DNA from: Oerskovia sp042887685
Lineage (GTDB): Bacteria; Actinomycetota; Actinomycetes; Actinomycetales; Cellulomonadaceae
Length of the DNA: 64,000 nt
Assembly: GCF_042887685.1 (NCBI RefSeq)
Contig: NZ_JBHVOS010000003.1
Coordinates: forward strand, 124,001 to 188,000
Direction of reading: 5' to 3'
Position numbers and translations under genes: made by a program. The stretch's first letter is position 1. Each line of letters opens with the position of its first letter. The notes below the pieces were generated by a model. That model worked only from the letters and a program-made list of their open reading frames with translations. It made no database searches and had not been told where the DNA came from. Below, piece after piece: positions 23,759 through 32,999 of this stretch.

Positions 23759-26085
23759 GCTTTCACTTCCCCGGCGACGCACCCCGCGCCTCGACGCGCC
23801 GCCCGGCTGAGCACGGCCGGCGCCCGTCCCCGGGCACACCTGCCCACGGCCCCTCCCGGTCCTCGTCACCGACCGGCCGACGAGCGGCGCGCTCGCGCAC
23901 GCGTGCTCTCCTCACCTCCCTGTTCGTCCTCGGGCTCGCCGTCCTGCCCTCGGCCGCTGCCGCGACGCCCGCCGCGCCCTGGGTGGTCGACGACGTCCGG
24001 ACCGCGGCCGCGCTCGGGACGGTCCGCGTCACCGCCGACACGGACCCGACGGCCTCACCGTCCTCGTCGGCGGGTGCGGTCTCGACGACGCTCGTCTCGA
24101 TGTCACCGACCCCGGTCGGGCCCGGCGACACGCTCACGGTCGTCGCACAGATCCACAACGGCACCCAGGACACGCTCGAGAACCCGCGAGCCACGCTCGG
24201 CGTCAACTGGCGCCCCGTCGGCACACGGTCGGCGCTCGACGCCTGGGCCGACGCCCCCACGTCGCAGCAGGTCGCCGGGCGCATGGCCGTGGAGAACCTG
24301 GATCCCCTCGGCCCCGGCGAGGACACCACCGTCACGTTCTCCGTCGCGGCCGACGACCTCAACCTCGAGCCCGGCTCGGTGTGGGGCCCACGTCCCCTGT
24401 CCGTCACCGTCGAGGAGGACGGCGAACGCCTCGACGTCCTGCGCACGTTCTTCGTGTGGGGAGAGTCGGCGGCGCCCCTCCCGGTCAAGGTCAGCCTGCT
24501 CGCCCCCGTGACCGGCCCCACCCTCGGACTCTCGGCGACCACGGGCGACGCTGGGACGCCGGGCACGACGAGCGTCGAGCTCCACGCCGTGGACGAAGCG
24601 ATCGGCACCGACCGGCGCCTGGGACGGCTGGTGTCAGCGACGGCGGACGTCCCGGACATCGCCTGGGTGATCGACCCCGCGGTCCTCGCGGCCGCCGAGG
24701 CCTCCGCGGACCCCACCTCCCACGCGTGGGCGACAGAGCTGCGCGGCGGTACCGCCGCACGGACCGTCTTCGGTCTGCGCCCCTACGACCCGGACCCCGC
24801 CGCCTACGCCCAGGTGGGTGCACCCCTGCCCGCGACGACGACACCCCTCCCGGGCGGCGCGACGCTCGACCCTTCCTGGCGGACCGATCTCACCTATCCG
24901 GCCGACGACGAGCTCGACCTGCGGACCGTCCGGACGAGCGTCCAGTCAGGTTCGCCTCTGGTGGTCGTCCGGGGCGACGGGCTCACCCCCGAGAGCTCGG
25001 TGAACCACACCCCGACCGGCCTGGCCACCGTCCCGACCACAGCGGGCGCCGCGACCGCCCTGGTCGCCGACGACCGGCTCACCGAGGTCTTCACCGCCGC
25101 GACCAGCGTCGAGCGGGCCGCCGACGAGCCGTCCACGGCCGACGCGACGCAGCGACTCCTCGCAGACCTCGCGGTCGTCGCGTCCGAGCGCCCGACCGAG
25201 AGCCGTCATCTCGTCGTCGCGCTCCCCCGCTCGTGGGACCCGGACGCCGCCGCTCTCTCGACCGTCCTCGGAGACCTCCACGAGGCGAGCTGGGTGGACG
25301 TCGCCCCCGTCGACGAGCTCCTCGCGTCTCCGGTGCCGGACGTGGCGCGGACCCCGCTCGCCGAGGCCGAGGTCACCGAGGGAACCCTGCCGGCCGCCGA
25401 GATGAACGAGCTCCAGCGGGCCCGCGCCGAGATCTCCGACTTTGCGACGATCGCCACCGATCCCGCGCCGGTCGTCCAGGGGGCGGAGCCCGCCCTCGTG
25501 GTTCCCACCGCGATCGCCTACCGGACCCTTCCCGACGAGCGGACCGAAGCGGTGGACACCGCGGTCAAGGGGGCGGCCATGGTCCGGTCGGCGGTGTCCG
25601 TCGTCCCCCGCGGCCTCGACGTCATGCTGATCAACACGTCGGGCAACCTCCCCGTCAGGGTGCGCAACACGCTCGACCAACCCGTCACCGTCCAGGTGGC
25701 CCTGCGGCCCGACAACGGCCTCCTCAAGGTCGTCTCGTTCCCCGCGGGCCCGGTCCCTGCCGGGGCCGAGGTCGACTTCAAGGTTCCCGTGAGGGCCATC
25801 GGCAGCGGCGACGTGCGCGTCTCGGTCGAGCTCCTCAGCGTCCCGGCCGGCACCGTCGTCTCACCGCAGTCGGAGTTCGTCGTGCAGGTTCGGGCCGAGT
25901 GGGAGAACACCGGGACGGCGATCTTCGCGGGTGTCGTCGCGCTCCTCATGATCGGCGGCATCTGGCGCACCATCCGACGAGGTCGGTCACCGCGCCGCGT
26001 GGCCGAGCTGACCCCCGCGACGGGTGTGCCGGGAGCTCAGGGTGGTGCGACGCCGTCGGGCCGCTCGACGGGGCACGACGAGTGA
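23755..26085 (+). CDS. DUF6049 family secreted/membrane-anchored protein
   Basis: 776 residues. A basic N-terminus and hydrophobic stretch (about residues 48-68, ALLTSLFVLGLAVLPSAAAA) look like a signal peptide. A large Ala/Asp/Thr-rich extracellular region follows, with beta-rich segments such as NHNGTQDTLENPRATL-like sequence near residue 130, then a single C-terminal membrane helix (TAIFAGVVALLMIGGIWRTI) and a basic tail. This protein is regularly encoded just upstream of murJ in actinobacteria; its role is not established, though a cell-wall link is likely. Start overlaps the Nudix stop; its stop overlaps the murJ start (GTGA). Confidence 0.85.
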   Translation: MSFHFPGDAPRASTRRPAEHGRRPSPGTPAHGPSRSSSPTGRRAARSRTRALLTSLFVLGLAVLPSAAAATPAAPWVVDDVRTAAALGTVRVTADTDPTASPSSSAGAVSTTLVSMSPTPVGPGDTLTVVAQIHNGTQDTLENPRATLGVNWRPVGTRSALDAWADAPTSQQVAGRMAVENLDPLGPGEDTTVTFSVAADDLNLEPGSVWGPRPLSVTVEEDGERLDVLRTFFVWGESAAPLPVKVSLLAPVTGPTLGLSATTGDAGTPGTTSVELHAVDEAIGTDRRLGRLVSATADVPDIAWVIDPAVLAAAEASADPTSHAWATELRGGTAARTVFGLRPYDPDPAAYAQVGAPLPATTTPLPGGATLDPSWRTDLTYPADDELDLRTVRTSVQSGSPLVVVRGDGLTPESSVNHTPTGLATVPTTAGAATALVADDRLTEVFTAATSVERAADEPSTADATQRLLADLAVVASERPTESRHLVVALPRSWDPDAAALSTVLGDLHEASWVDVAPVDELLASPVPDVARTPLAEAEVTEGTLPAAEMNELQRARAEISDFATIATDPAPVVQGAEPALVVPTAIAYRTLPDERTEAVDTAVKGAAMVRSAVSVVPRGLDVMLINTSGNLPVRVRNTLDQPVTVQVALRPDNGLLKVVSFPAGPVPAGAEVDFKVPVRAIGSGDVRVSVELLSVPAGTVVSPQSEFVVQVRAEWENTGTAIFAGVVALLMIGGIWRTIRRGRSPRRVAELTPATGVPGAQGGATPSGRSTGHDE

Positions 26086-27926
26086 AGCACGTCCGACCCG
26101 CCGGTGCTCCACGGACCCGCCCTACCGGCCCGGGCACCACGCCGACGTCCGTCGACGCCTCCCGTGAGACCCCGGACGCTCCCGACGAGACCGTGCCCGC
26201 CGCTGCCCCCGCGAAGAGCAGCCTCGGACGCAGCTCGGCGCTCATGGCCTCCGGTACGGCGGTCTCCCGCATCCTGGGGCTCGTCCGCAACGTCCTGCTC
26301 GTCACCGCGATCGGGACCACAGGCCTGGCCGCAGACGCGTTCGACGTCGCCAACAAGATCCCGAACGTCCTGTTCGCGATCCTCGCAGGCGGCGTCCTCA
26401 ACGCGGTCCTCGTCCCGCAGATCGTCCGCGCGTACCGCTCCAAGAACCCCCAGGAACGCCTCGACAAGCTGCTGACCCTCTCCGGGGTCCTGCTCCTCGG
26501 GCTGAGCCTGATCCTCACCGCGGGCGCCGCGGTGATCGTCACCCTCTACACCGACGGGTGGGGATCGGCGCAGTTCTCGCTCGCCGTCGCGTTCGCCTTC
26601 TGGTGCACGCCACAGCTCTTCTTCTACGGTCTGTACACGCTGCTCGGCCAGGTCCTCAACGCACGCGGGCAGTTCGGCCCGTTCATGTGGGCCCCGGTCG
26701 TCAACAACATCGTCTCGATCGTCGGCTTCGGCGCGTTCATCGCGATCTACGGGCCCTACGCGACGGGAGCGGCCGACGACCTCGGGACGTGGGACGGCAC
26801 CAAGATCGCCGTCCTCGCCGGGACGGCGACGCTCGGCGTCGCGGCACAGGCGCTCATCCTGATCCTGCCCCTGTGGCGCGCGGGGTTCCGCTGGCACTTC
26901 CGCCTCGGGATGCGCGGGATCGGACTGCGCTCGGCCGGGCAGGTCGCCATCTGGACGTTCGGCGCCGTCATCCTCGAGCAGGTCGGCGTCCTGTTCACCA
27001 CGCAGTTCGCCTCGAGCGCCCCCGCCGCCGCGCTCCAGCAGGCCTTCGGCGCCTACGCGGGCGACCCCATCGCGAACGGCGTCGTCACCGGCGTCGTCAC
27101 GGGCGCCCCCGAGGCGTTCGCGGTCGCAGGCAACGCCGCCTACACGCAGGCGCTCATGATCTACCTGCTGCCGCACTCCCTCGTCACGGTGTCGATCGCC
27201 ACGGCGCTGTTCACCGGGATGAGTGCCGCCGCCGGCGCGGGCGACTTCGCGCGGGTCCGGCACGACCTCTCGCGCGGGGTACGGACCGTGGGCGTCTTCA
27301 CGGTGTTCGCCACGGCCGTCTTCGCGATCCTCGCACTGCCGATCACCAAGCTCCTGCTCATCAACGTGACGCCGTCGAGCGCGGTGGCGGTCAGCCAGAT
27401 CCTCGTCGCCATGGCGTTCGGGCTGGTCCCTCTCGGCGGCATGGTCCTCATGAAGTGGGTCTACTACGCGTACGAGGACGGGAAGACGGTCTTCTGGATC
27501 CAGGTACCCGCGACGCTCGCCCTCGTGGGGATCGCCTGGCTCGCGACCCGCGCGCTCGACCCCGTGTGGTGGGTCGTCGGGGTCGGTGCGGCGATGTCGC
27601 TGTCGAACGTCGTCGCCGTCCTCCTGCGGACCGCCGGACTACGGCGCAAGCTGCACGGGCTCGACGCCTTCCGCATCGTGCGGATGCACGTCAAGACCGT
27701 GCTCGCCGCAGGGATCAGCGCCGCGGCCGGCTGGGGGGTCCTCCAGCTGTTCGGCGACCTGTACGGACTCTCGTGGCTGCGTGCCGCCGTGGTCACTACA
27801 GTCGTCGGGATCGTCATGACCGTCGTGTACGTCGGCGGGCTCAAGGTCATGAGGGTCCGCGAGCTCGACCAGCTCGCAGACCCGTTGCTCCGCAAGCTCG
27901 GGCGGCGACGCCCGGCCACGAGATAG
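26082..27926 (+). CDS. murJ: Lipid II flippase MurJ (MviN)
   Basis: 614 residues with fourteen membrane segments. After a 45-residue Pro/Thr-rich tail comes MASGTAVSRILGLVRNVLLVTAIG, the MurJ/MOP signature, then DAFDVANKIPNVLFAILAGGVLNAVLVP and the functional Arg residues of helix 1-2. It moves lipid II across the membrane for peptidoglycan synthesis. GTG start overlapping DUF6049. Unlike mycobacterial MviN, the intracellular pseudokinase and extracellular domain are not fused here; they are encoded in the next gene. Confidence 0.95.
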   Translation: MKHVRPAGAPRTRPTGPGTTPTSVDASRETPDAPDETVPAAAPAKSSLGRSSALMASGTAVSRILGLVRNVLLVTAIGTTGLAADAFDVANKIPNVLFAILAGGVLNAVLVPQIVRAYRSKNPQERLDKLLTLSGVLLLGLSLILTAGAAVIVTLYTDGWGSAQFSLAVAFAFWCTPQLFFYGLYTLLGQVLNARGQFGPFMWAPVVNNIVSIVGFGAFIAIYGPYATGAADDLGTWDGTKIAVLAGTATLGVAAQALILILPLWRAGFRWHFRLGMRGIGLRSAGQVAIWTFGAVILEQVGVLFTTQFASSAPAAALQQAFGAYAGDPIANGVVTGVVTGAPEAFAVAGNAAYTQALMIYLLPHSLVTVSIATALFTGMSAAAGAGDFARVRHDLSRGVRTVGVFTVFATAVFAILALPITKLLLINVTPSSAVAVSQILVAMAFGLVPLGGMVLMKWVYYAYEDGKTVFWIQVPATLALVGIAWLATRALDPVWWVVGVGAAMSLSNVVAVLLRTAGLRRKLHGLDAFRIVRMHVKTVLAAGISAAAGWGVLQLFGDLYGLSWLRAAVVTTVVGIVMTVVYVGGLKVMRVRELDQLADPLLRKLGRRRPATR

Positions 27927-27985
27927 AGGACGCCCGTACCATGTGGGGGGAAGATGTCAGCGGCAAGGAAGTTCGAGGTGGGCAG

Positions 27986-29890
27986 GTGACCGCAGCAGGA
28001 CCCGGCACGACACTGGTGGGGCGCTACCAGCTGGCCGAACGGCTGGCGAGCGACCTGGTCGACGTCACCGCCTGGTCCGCGCACGACTCGATCCTCAACC
28101 GTTCCGTGAGGGTCTCGTTGCTCACCGGAGAGCACGTCGCGGAGACGATCGACTCGGCGCGGCGCGCCGCGCTCGTCACCGACCCCCGACTGACCCGAGT
28201 CCTCGACGTCGGCACCGACGACGGCACCGCCTACGTCATCACAGAACCTTTCGCCGGGATCACGCTGTCCGAGGTGGTGGCGGGCGGGATCGTCGACGCC
28301 CAGCAGGCGCGCGCGATCGTCGGCGAGGCCGCAGCAGCGCTCGAGGTCGCCCGGCGACGCGGCGTCCACCACCTGGCGCTGCGCCCTGAGGCCCTGCGCG
28401 TCGACGGGGACCGGGTCGTCGTGACGGGTCTCGGGCTCGACGCAGGCATCAGCGGTCAGGACCAGCACGACGCCGACGAGACGTCGCGCACCGACACCTT
28501 GGGACTGGTCGCCCTGCTGTACTACGCGATGACGGCGCGCTGGGCGGGCGCCAGCCTCGACGTCCCGTGGATCAGCCCCGACTCCGTCCACCCCCTGCCC
28601 GCGCAGCGCGACGCCGCGGGCGTGGTCCCGCTGTCGACGCTCGTCCCCGGGGCACCCGCCGACCTGTCGGAGTTGTGCACCAAGGTCTTCGCCGACGCCG
28701 AGACCGCGCGGGCTCGCGCGGGCACCGACCGCGCGACGACGAACGACGACACGCAGGAGTTCGACAGCCTCGCCGCGCCGCCGTCCTCCCCTGCGGACCT
28801 GGTGAGCGCGCTCGAGCCATGGGGCGCCCTCTCCGTGGTCGCCGCACTCCCGACGTTCGTCCAACCCGCGGCGCCCCCCGCCGCGACCCGTGTCAGCCGT
28901 CAGTCGATCCGGAGCGCGTTCGACGTCCCGCTCTCGACTCCTCCGGGAACCCCTCCACCAGCGGTCCCCTTCCACCGGCCCGCCACCGGGCGCATCCACC
29001 GAGTCCCTCTCGCGGGCTCGTCGGCGCTCCCCGACGGTGCCAGCTACCCCGCTCCCACCTACGCCGATGCGCCGGCCACCTACCAGGCGGCTGCGGCCGG
29101 GCTTTCGACCGGTTCCTACCCGACGGCACCGACGTCTCCGCCGCCGCCCCCTCCCGTGCCGCCGGCCCCGGTCGGGCTGGCCGAGAACGCGCCGGATGCC
29201 GTGCCTGCCCCGGAACCGCGGACGGGACCCTTCACGACGACGAGCGCGAAGACGAAGAGCGTCAAGACCACCTGGATCATCATGCCCATCGTGCTGCTCC
29301 TGGTCGTCGTCGCCGTGGTCTGGGGAGTGAAGTTCGGTCTGAGCAACTTCGGCGCCGTCGTCACCCCGGACTCCGGACAGGGCGGATCGGGCACGAACGG
29401 CGCCGAGACACCGAGCGGGACACCGGGCGCCGATGCGCCGGTGAACACCGAGCCCCTCGCCATCGCCGCAGGCGGCCTGCTGGACCCTGACGTCGCGGAC
29501 CCGAACGACATCGGCGAGAAGCCCGAGGCCGTGCCCCTCGCGATCGACGGCGACCCGTCGACGTTCTGGTACACGTACTCGTACAACTCGGCCGCCTTCG
29601 GCGGCAACAAGCCGAAGACGGGCTACACCTTCACGCTCGAGGACGAGGCGACCGTCCAGCGCATCGTCCTCGACACGAACAACACGGGTGGCCGCGTCGA
29701 GGTTCGTGCCATCACCGACGACGAACCGACCGGTGGCGACGTCCTCGCGTCGGCGGCCTTCTCGCAGAACGTCGAGCTCGAGCTCGACCCCGCGACGGAA
29801 GGCACCACGTTCGTCCTCTTCATCACGGAGCTCCCGACGAACCCCGAGGGCAAGTTCCGCGTCGAGCTCAACGAGATCACGGTCTACTGA
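27986..29890 (+). CDS. Membrane pseudokinase with extracellular sensor-like domain (MviN C-terminal counterpart)
   Basis: 634 residues from GTG with GAGGTGGG upstream; an in-frame ATG at 27941 lacks a ribosome site. Residues 1-260 are kinase-like (LVGRYQLAERLASDLVDVTAW), but catalytic residues are gone: the VAIK position reads VRVSL, the HRD loop is HHLALRPEAL, and no DFG is present. A Pro-rich linker, one membrane helix (KTTWIIMPIVLLLVVVAVVWG), and a C-terminal beta domain follow (AIDGDPSTFWYTYSY, ending NEITVY), like galactose-binding folds. In Mycobacterium tuberculosis these parts are fused to MviN, where the pseudokinase binds FhaA after PknB phosphorylation. Confidence 0.9.
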   Translation: MTAAGPGTTLVGRYQLAERLASDLVDVTAWSAHDSILNRSVRVSLLTGEHVAETIDSARRAALVTDPRLTRVLDVGTDDGTAYVITEPFAGITLSEVVAGGIVDAQQARAIVGEAAAALEVARRRGVHHLALRPEALRVDGDRVVVTGLGLDAGISGQDQHDADETSRTDTLGLVALLYYAMTARWAGASLDVPWISPDSVHPLPAQRDAAGVVPLSTLVPGAPADLSELCTKVFADAETARARAGTDRATTNDDTQEFDSLAAPPSSPADLVSALEPWGALSVVAALPTFVQPAAPPAATRVSRQSIRSAFDVPLSTPPGTPPPAVPFHRPATGRIHRVPLAGSSALPDGASYPAPTYADAPATYQAAAAGLSTGSYPTAPTSPPPPPPVPPAPVGLAENAPDAVPAPEPRTGPFTTTSAKTKSVKTTWIIMPIVLLLVVVAVVWGVKFGLSNFGAVVTPDSGQGGSGTNGAETPSGTPGADAPVNTEPLAIAAGGLLDPDVADPNDIGEKPEAVPLAIDGDPSTFWYTYSYNSAAFGGNKPKTGYTFTLEDEATVQRIVLDTNNTGGRVEVRAITDDEPTGGDVLASAAFSQNVELELDPATEGTTFVLFITELPTNPEGKFRVELNEITVY

Positions 29891-29897
29891 TCCCGTG

Positions 29898-29922
29898 GCC
29901 GCGCCCCGGACGGGGCGCAGCC
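29898..29922 (+). terminator. Probable terminator after the pseudokinase gene
   Basis: Hairpin GCGCCCCG-GA-CGGGGCGC, extended by GGC/GCC pairs across one mismatch, 8 bp after the stop. The loop is short, so the closing pairs are probably open. Confidence 0.55.
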
Positions 29923-30031
29923 ACTCGCTCGTGCTGACCATCCGCAGGCCGACCGGCCGACGGTGCCCTCGGAACAGAACGACGCCGCTCGGCGTTGGAC
30001 CCGGTGCACCACCCACCACTGAGGAGTACAC

Positions 30032-31078
30032 GTGACGGAACAGACCCCCACGACCGCACCGCGGAACGTCATCATCGTGGGTTCGGGCCCCGCCGGGTAC
30101 ACGGCTGCTGTGTACGCCGCGCGCGCGGGCCTCGAGCCCCTGGTCCTGGCCGGTTCGATCACCGCGGGTGGCGCGCTGATGAACACCACCGAGGTCGAGA
30201 ACTTTCCCGGCTTCCCCGACGGAATCATGGGCCCCGAGCTCATGGACAACCTGCAGAAGCAGGCAGAGCGCTTCGGCGCCCAGGTCGAGTGGGACGACGC
30301 GATCGAGCTCCAGCTCGACGGCCCCGTCAAGACCGTGGTCACCGGCAACGGCGAGACCTACACGGCACGTGCCGTCATCCTCGCGACCGGCTCCGCGTAC
30401 CGCGAGCTGGGCCTCGAGGACGAGAAGCGTCTGTCCGGTCGCGGCGTCTCCTGGTGCGCGACGTGCGACGGGTTCTTCTTCCGGGACCAGCACATCGTGG
30501 TCGTCGGTGGCGGGGACTCGGCCGTCGAGGAAGCGACGTTCCTGACACGCTTCGCGTCCAAGGTGACCATGGTCCACCGCCGCGGCGAGCTGCGCGCCTC
30601 GAAGATCATGGCGGACCGCGCCAAGGCCGACCCCAAGATCGAGTTCGCCTGGAACAGCGAGGTCGTCGGCATCCACGGCGAGAACAAGGTCGAGTCGCTG
30701 ACGCTCCGTGACACGATCACCGGCGAGGAGCGTTCGATCGACGCGACCGGCCTGTTCGTCGCGATCGGGCACGACCCGCGCTCCGAGCTCGTCAAGGGGC
30801 AGATCGACCTCGACGACGAGGGCTACATCCAGGTCGTCGGCCGCACCACCGCGACCAACCTCGAGGGTGTCTTCGCGTGCGGCGACGCCGTGGACCACAC
30901 CTACCGGCAGGCCATCACGGCTGCCGGCTCGGGCTGCTCCGCGGCACTCGACGCCCAGCGCTACCTGACCGAGCTCGTCGACTCGGTCGAGGACGCCGAG
31001 GGGCTCCCCGAGATCGCCGGCACGCCCGAGTCCCCCGCCCCCGACGAGCTGCCCCGCGCACTGGAGGAGATCCGATGA
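30032..31078 (+). CDS. trxB: Thioredoxin reductase
   Basis: 348 residues. FAD-binding GSGPAGYTAAVYAARAG near the N-terminus, redox pair Cys142-Ala-Thr-Cys145, NADPH-binding VVGGGDSAVEEATFL and FACGDAVDHTYRQAITAAGSG for FAD. It reduces thioredoxin with NADPH in the cytoplasm. GTG start with GAGGAG five bases upstream. The C-terminus has about 30 extra acidic/Pro-rich residues. Stop overlaps the trxA start (ATGA), so the pair is an operon. Confidence 0.97.
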   Translation: MTEQTPTTAPRNVIIVGSGPAGYTAAVYAARAGLEPLVLAGSITAGGALMNTTEVENFPGFPDGIMGPELMDNLQKQAERFGAQVEWDDAIELQLDGPVKTVVTGNGETYTARAVILATGSAYRELGLEDEKRLSGRGVSWCATCDGFFFRDQHIVVVGGGDSAVEEATFLTRFASKVTMVHRRGELRASKIMADRAKADPKIEFAWNSEVVGIHGENKVESLTLRDTITGEERSIDATGLFVAIGHDPRSELVKGQIDLDDEGYIQVVGRTTATNLEGVFACGDAVDHTYRQAITAAGSGCSAALDAQRYLTELVDSVEDAEGLPEIAGTPESPAPDELPRALEEIR

Positions 31079-31401
31079 GCAACACCGTCAAGGTCACCGA
31101 CGACACCTTCAAGACCGAGGTCCTCGAGTCCGACATCCCCGTCATCGTGGACTTCTGGGCCACGTGGTGCGGCCCGTGCCTCCAGATCGCCCCGATCCTC
31201 GAAGAGCTCGCCGGGGAGTACGCCGGCAAGGTCAAGATCGCCAAGCTCGACTCGGACGAGAACCCTGCGATCACCGCGGCGTACGGCGTGATCTCGATCC
31301 CGACGCTGAACTTCTACTCCGGAGGCGAGCTCGTGAAGTCGATCGTCGGTGGGCGCCCCAAGCGCATCCTCGCCGAGGAGATCGACGCACTCATCGCCTG
31401 A
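31075..31401 (+). CDS. trxA: Thioredoxin
   Basis: 108 residues, a complete classical thioredoxin: FWATWCGPC with Cys32 and Cys35, the cis-proline in ISIPTLNFY, and GGRPKRIL near the end. It reduces protein disulfides in the cytoplasm and is recharged by the TrxB encoded just upstream. Ribosome site GGAGGA lies within the end of trxB. A strong terminator follows 24 bp later. Confidence 0.97.
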   Translation: MSNTVKVTDDTFKTEVLESDIPVIVDFWATWCGPCLQIAPILEELAGEYAGKVKIAKLDSDENPAITAAYGVISIPTLNFYSGGELVKSIVGGRPKRILAEEIDALIA

Positions 31402-31424
31402 CACGCACGTCACGCACGACGTCC

Positions 31425-31463
31425 CGAAGGGGCGGACGGCCCGGTGGACCGTCCGCCCCTTCG
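31425..31463 (+). terminator. Terminator of trxB-trxA
   Basis: Perfect 15-bp stem CGAAGGGGCGGACGG / CCGTCCGCCCCTTCG with a 9-nt loop. Confidence 0.9.
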
Positions 31464-31560
31464 GCGTCCCGGTCCGCGTCCCGGCCGCGTCCCACCCCGC
31501 GTAGTGGTCCTGCCCACCGCTCGACGTGGGACCCGGGTTGAGCAGCCCTCCTGCTCCGGT

Positions 31561-31582
31561 CCGTGAAGCGACCCCTTCACGG
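31561..31582. promoter_or_regulatory. Inverted repeat upstream of the aminotransferase gene
   Basis: CCGTGAAG-N6-CTTCACGG, perfect 8-bp arms, followed by TTTCCCCC, 34 bp before the GTG. Either an operator for the aminotransferase or a minor terminator. Confidence 0.4.
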
Positions 31583-31615
31583 TTTCCCCCGATTCGTCGT
31601 GGGAGACTGGGGAGC

Positions 31616-32947
31616 GTGAGCACGACACCGACGCACCCCGCTCAGCCTGCCGCCTCGGGCGGCACCCGCCTCGACCCGTGGTTCGGCGCCTACGCCGAGC
31701 GCGCCCACGGTATGCGAGCGTCGGAGATTCGCGCCCTGTTCGCGGTCGCGAATCGCCCCGAGGTCGTCTCGCTCGCCGGCGGCATGCCCTACCTCGAAGG
31801 CCTCCCCCTCGACGTCATCGCCGACGCGATGCAGAAGCTCGTCGCGACGCGTGGCACGACCGCGTTGCAGTACGGCTCTGGCCAGGGCGACGAGTCGCTG
31901 CGCGAGAAGATCGTGGACGTCGTCCGCCTCGAGGGCATCGACTGCCACCCTGACGACGTCGTCGTGACCACCGGCTCGCAGCAGGCGCTCGACCTCGTGA
32001 CCAGGATCTTCGTCGACCCTGGTGACGTGGTGGTTGCCGAGGCGCCGAGCTACGTCGGAGCCCTCGGGGTCTTCCGCTCGTACCAGGCCGACATCGTCCA
32101 CGTCCCCCTCGACGAGCACGGACTGATCCCCGAGGCCCTCGAGGAGACCCTCACCCGGCTCGCTGCGGAAGGTCGCCGCGTCAAGCTCCTCTACACCGTG
32201 CCCAACTTCCACAACCCTGCGGGCGTGACGCTCTCGGTCGAGCGCCGTCCCCGCATCCTCGAGATCGCCCAGCGCTTCGGCGTGCTGGTGATCGAGGACA
32301 ACCCGTACGGCCTGCTCGGCTTCGAGGGCGATCCGCTGCCCGCGATGCGCTCGCTCGACGATCAGGGGGTCCTCTACCTGGGGTCCTTCTCCAAGACGTT
32401 CGCACCGGGCTACCGGGTGGGCTGGGTCGTCGCGCCGCACGCGGTCCGCGAGAAGCTCGTGCTGGCCAGCGAGTCGGCGATCCTGTGCCCGTCGAACGCC
32501 TCGCAGCTCGCGATCGCGACCTACCTCGAGACCTGCGACTGGCAGGGTCAGATCAAGCAGTTCCGCGAGCTCTACCGGGAACGGCGCGACGCCATGATCG
32601 GCGCGCTCTCGGAGCACCTTCCGTCGGCCTCGTGGAACGTGCCGAACGGTGGCTTCTACACGTGGGTCAAGCTGCCCGACGGTCTTGACGCCCGCTCGAT
32701 GCTCCCGCGAGCCGTCACGGCCCGGGTCGCATACGTCCCGGGGACGGCGTTCTACGCCGACGGGACGGGCGCGGACCATGTCCGCCTCTCCTACTGCTTC
32801 CCGACGCCGGAGCGCATCAAGGAGGGCGTCCGCCGGTTCGCCGGGGTCGTCTCCGCCGAGCGCGAGCTCGTGGACCTGTTCGGCACCTCCGGAGCCCAGG
32901 ACGCCGACCTCACCGACGTCGAGAACCCTGGCCCCAACCTCGCGTGA
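31616..32947 (+). CDS. PLP-dependent aminotransferase (fold type I, 2-aminoadipate/MocR type)
   Basis: 443 residues from GTG. Layout is that of class I/II aminotransferases: substrate-loop GGMPYLEGLP, YGSGQGDESLREKI, GSQQALDLVTRIFVDPGD, YTVPNFHNPAGVTLS, EDNPYGLLGF and the PLP lysine in SFSKTFAPGYRVGW. It probably transfers amino groups between an aromatic, branched-chain or aminoadipate-type amino acid and 2-oxoglutarate. No DNA-binding domain is present. Its neighbour encodes a D-Ala-D-Ala ligase homologue. The exact substrate is not readable. Confidence 0.9.
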   Translation: MSTTPTHPAQPAASGGTRLDPWFGAYAERAHGMRASEIRALFAVANRPEVVSLAGGMPYLEGLPLDVIADAMQKLVATRGTTALQYGSGQGDESLREKIVDVVRLEGIDCHPDDVVVTTGSQQALDLVTRIFVDPGDVVVAEAPSYVGALGVFRSYQADIVHVPLDEHGLIPEALEETLTRLAAEGRRVKLLYTVPNFHNPAGVTLSVERRPRILEIAQRFGVLVIEDNPYGLLGFEGDPLPAMRSLDDQGVLYLGSFSKTFAPGYRVGWVVAPHAVREKLVLASESAILCPSNASQLAIATYLETCDWQGQIKQFRELYRERRDAMIGALSEHLPSASWNVPNGGFYTWVKLPDGLDARSMLPRAVTARVAYVPGTAFYADGTGADHVRLSYCFPTPERIKEGVRRFAGVVSAERELVDLFGTSGAQDADLTDVENPGPNLA

Positions 32948-32999
32948 GCGCCACCCCTGCCCCGTGAGAACCCTGCCGAACGTCGAGAGGACCAAGACC

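Noticed and set aside
26155..26175. Additional parS in murJ (peptide DASRET)
   Set aside because: The DNA (CCTCCCGTGAGACC) lacks the parS core; only the peptide resembles VSRET.
27464..30898. A frame of over 1100 codons on the - strand
   Set aside because: Opposite murJ, the pseudokinase and trxB, all certain genes; long antisense frames are expected at this GC content.
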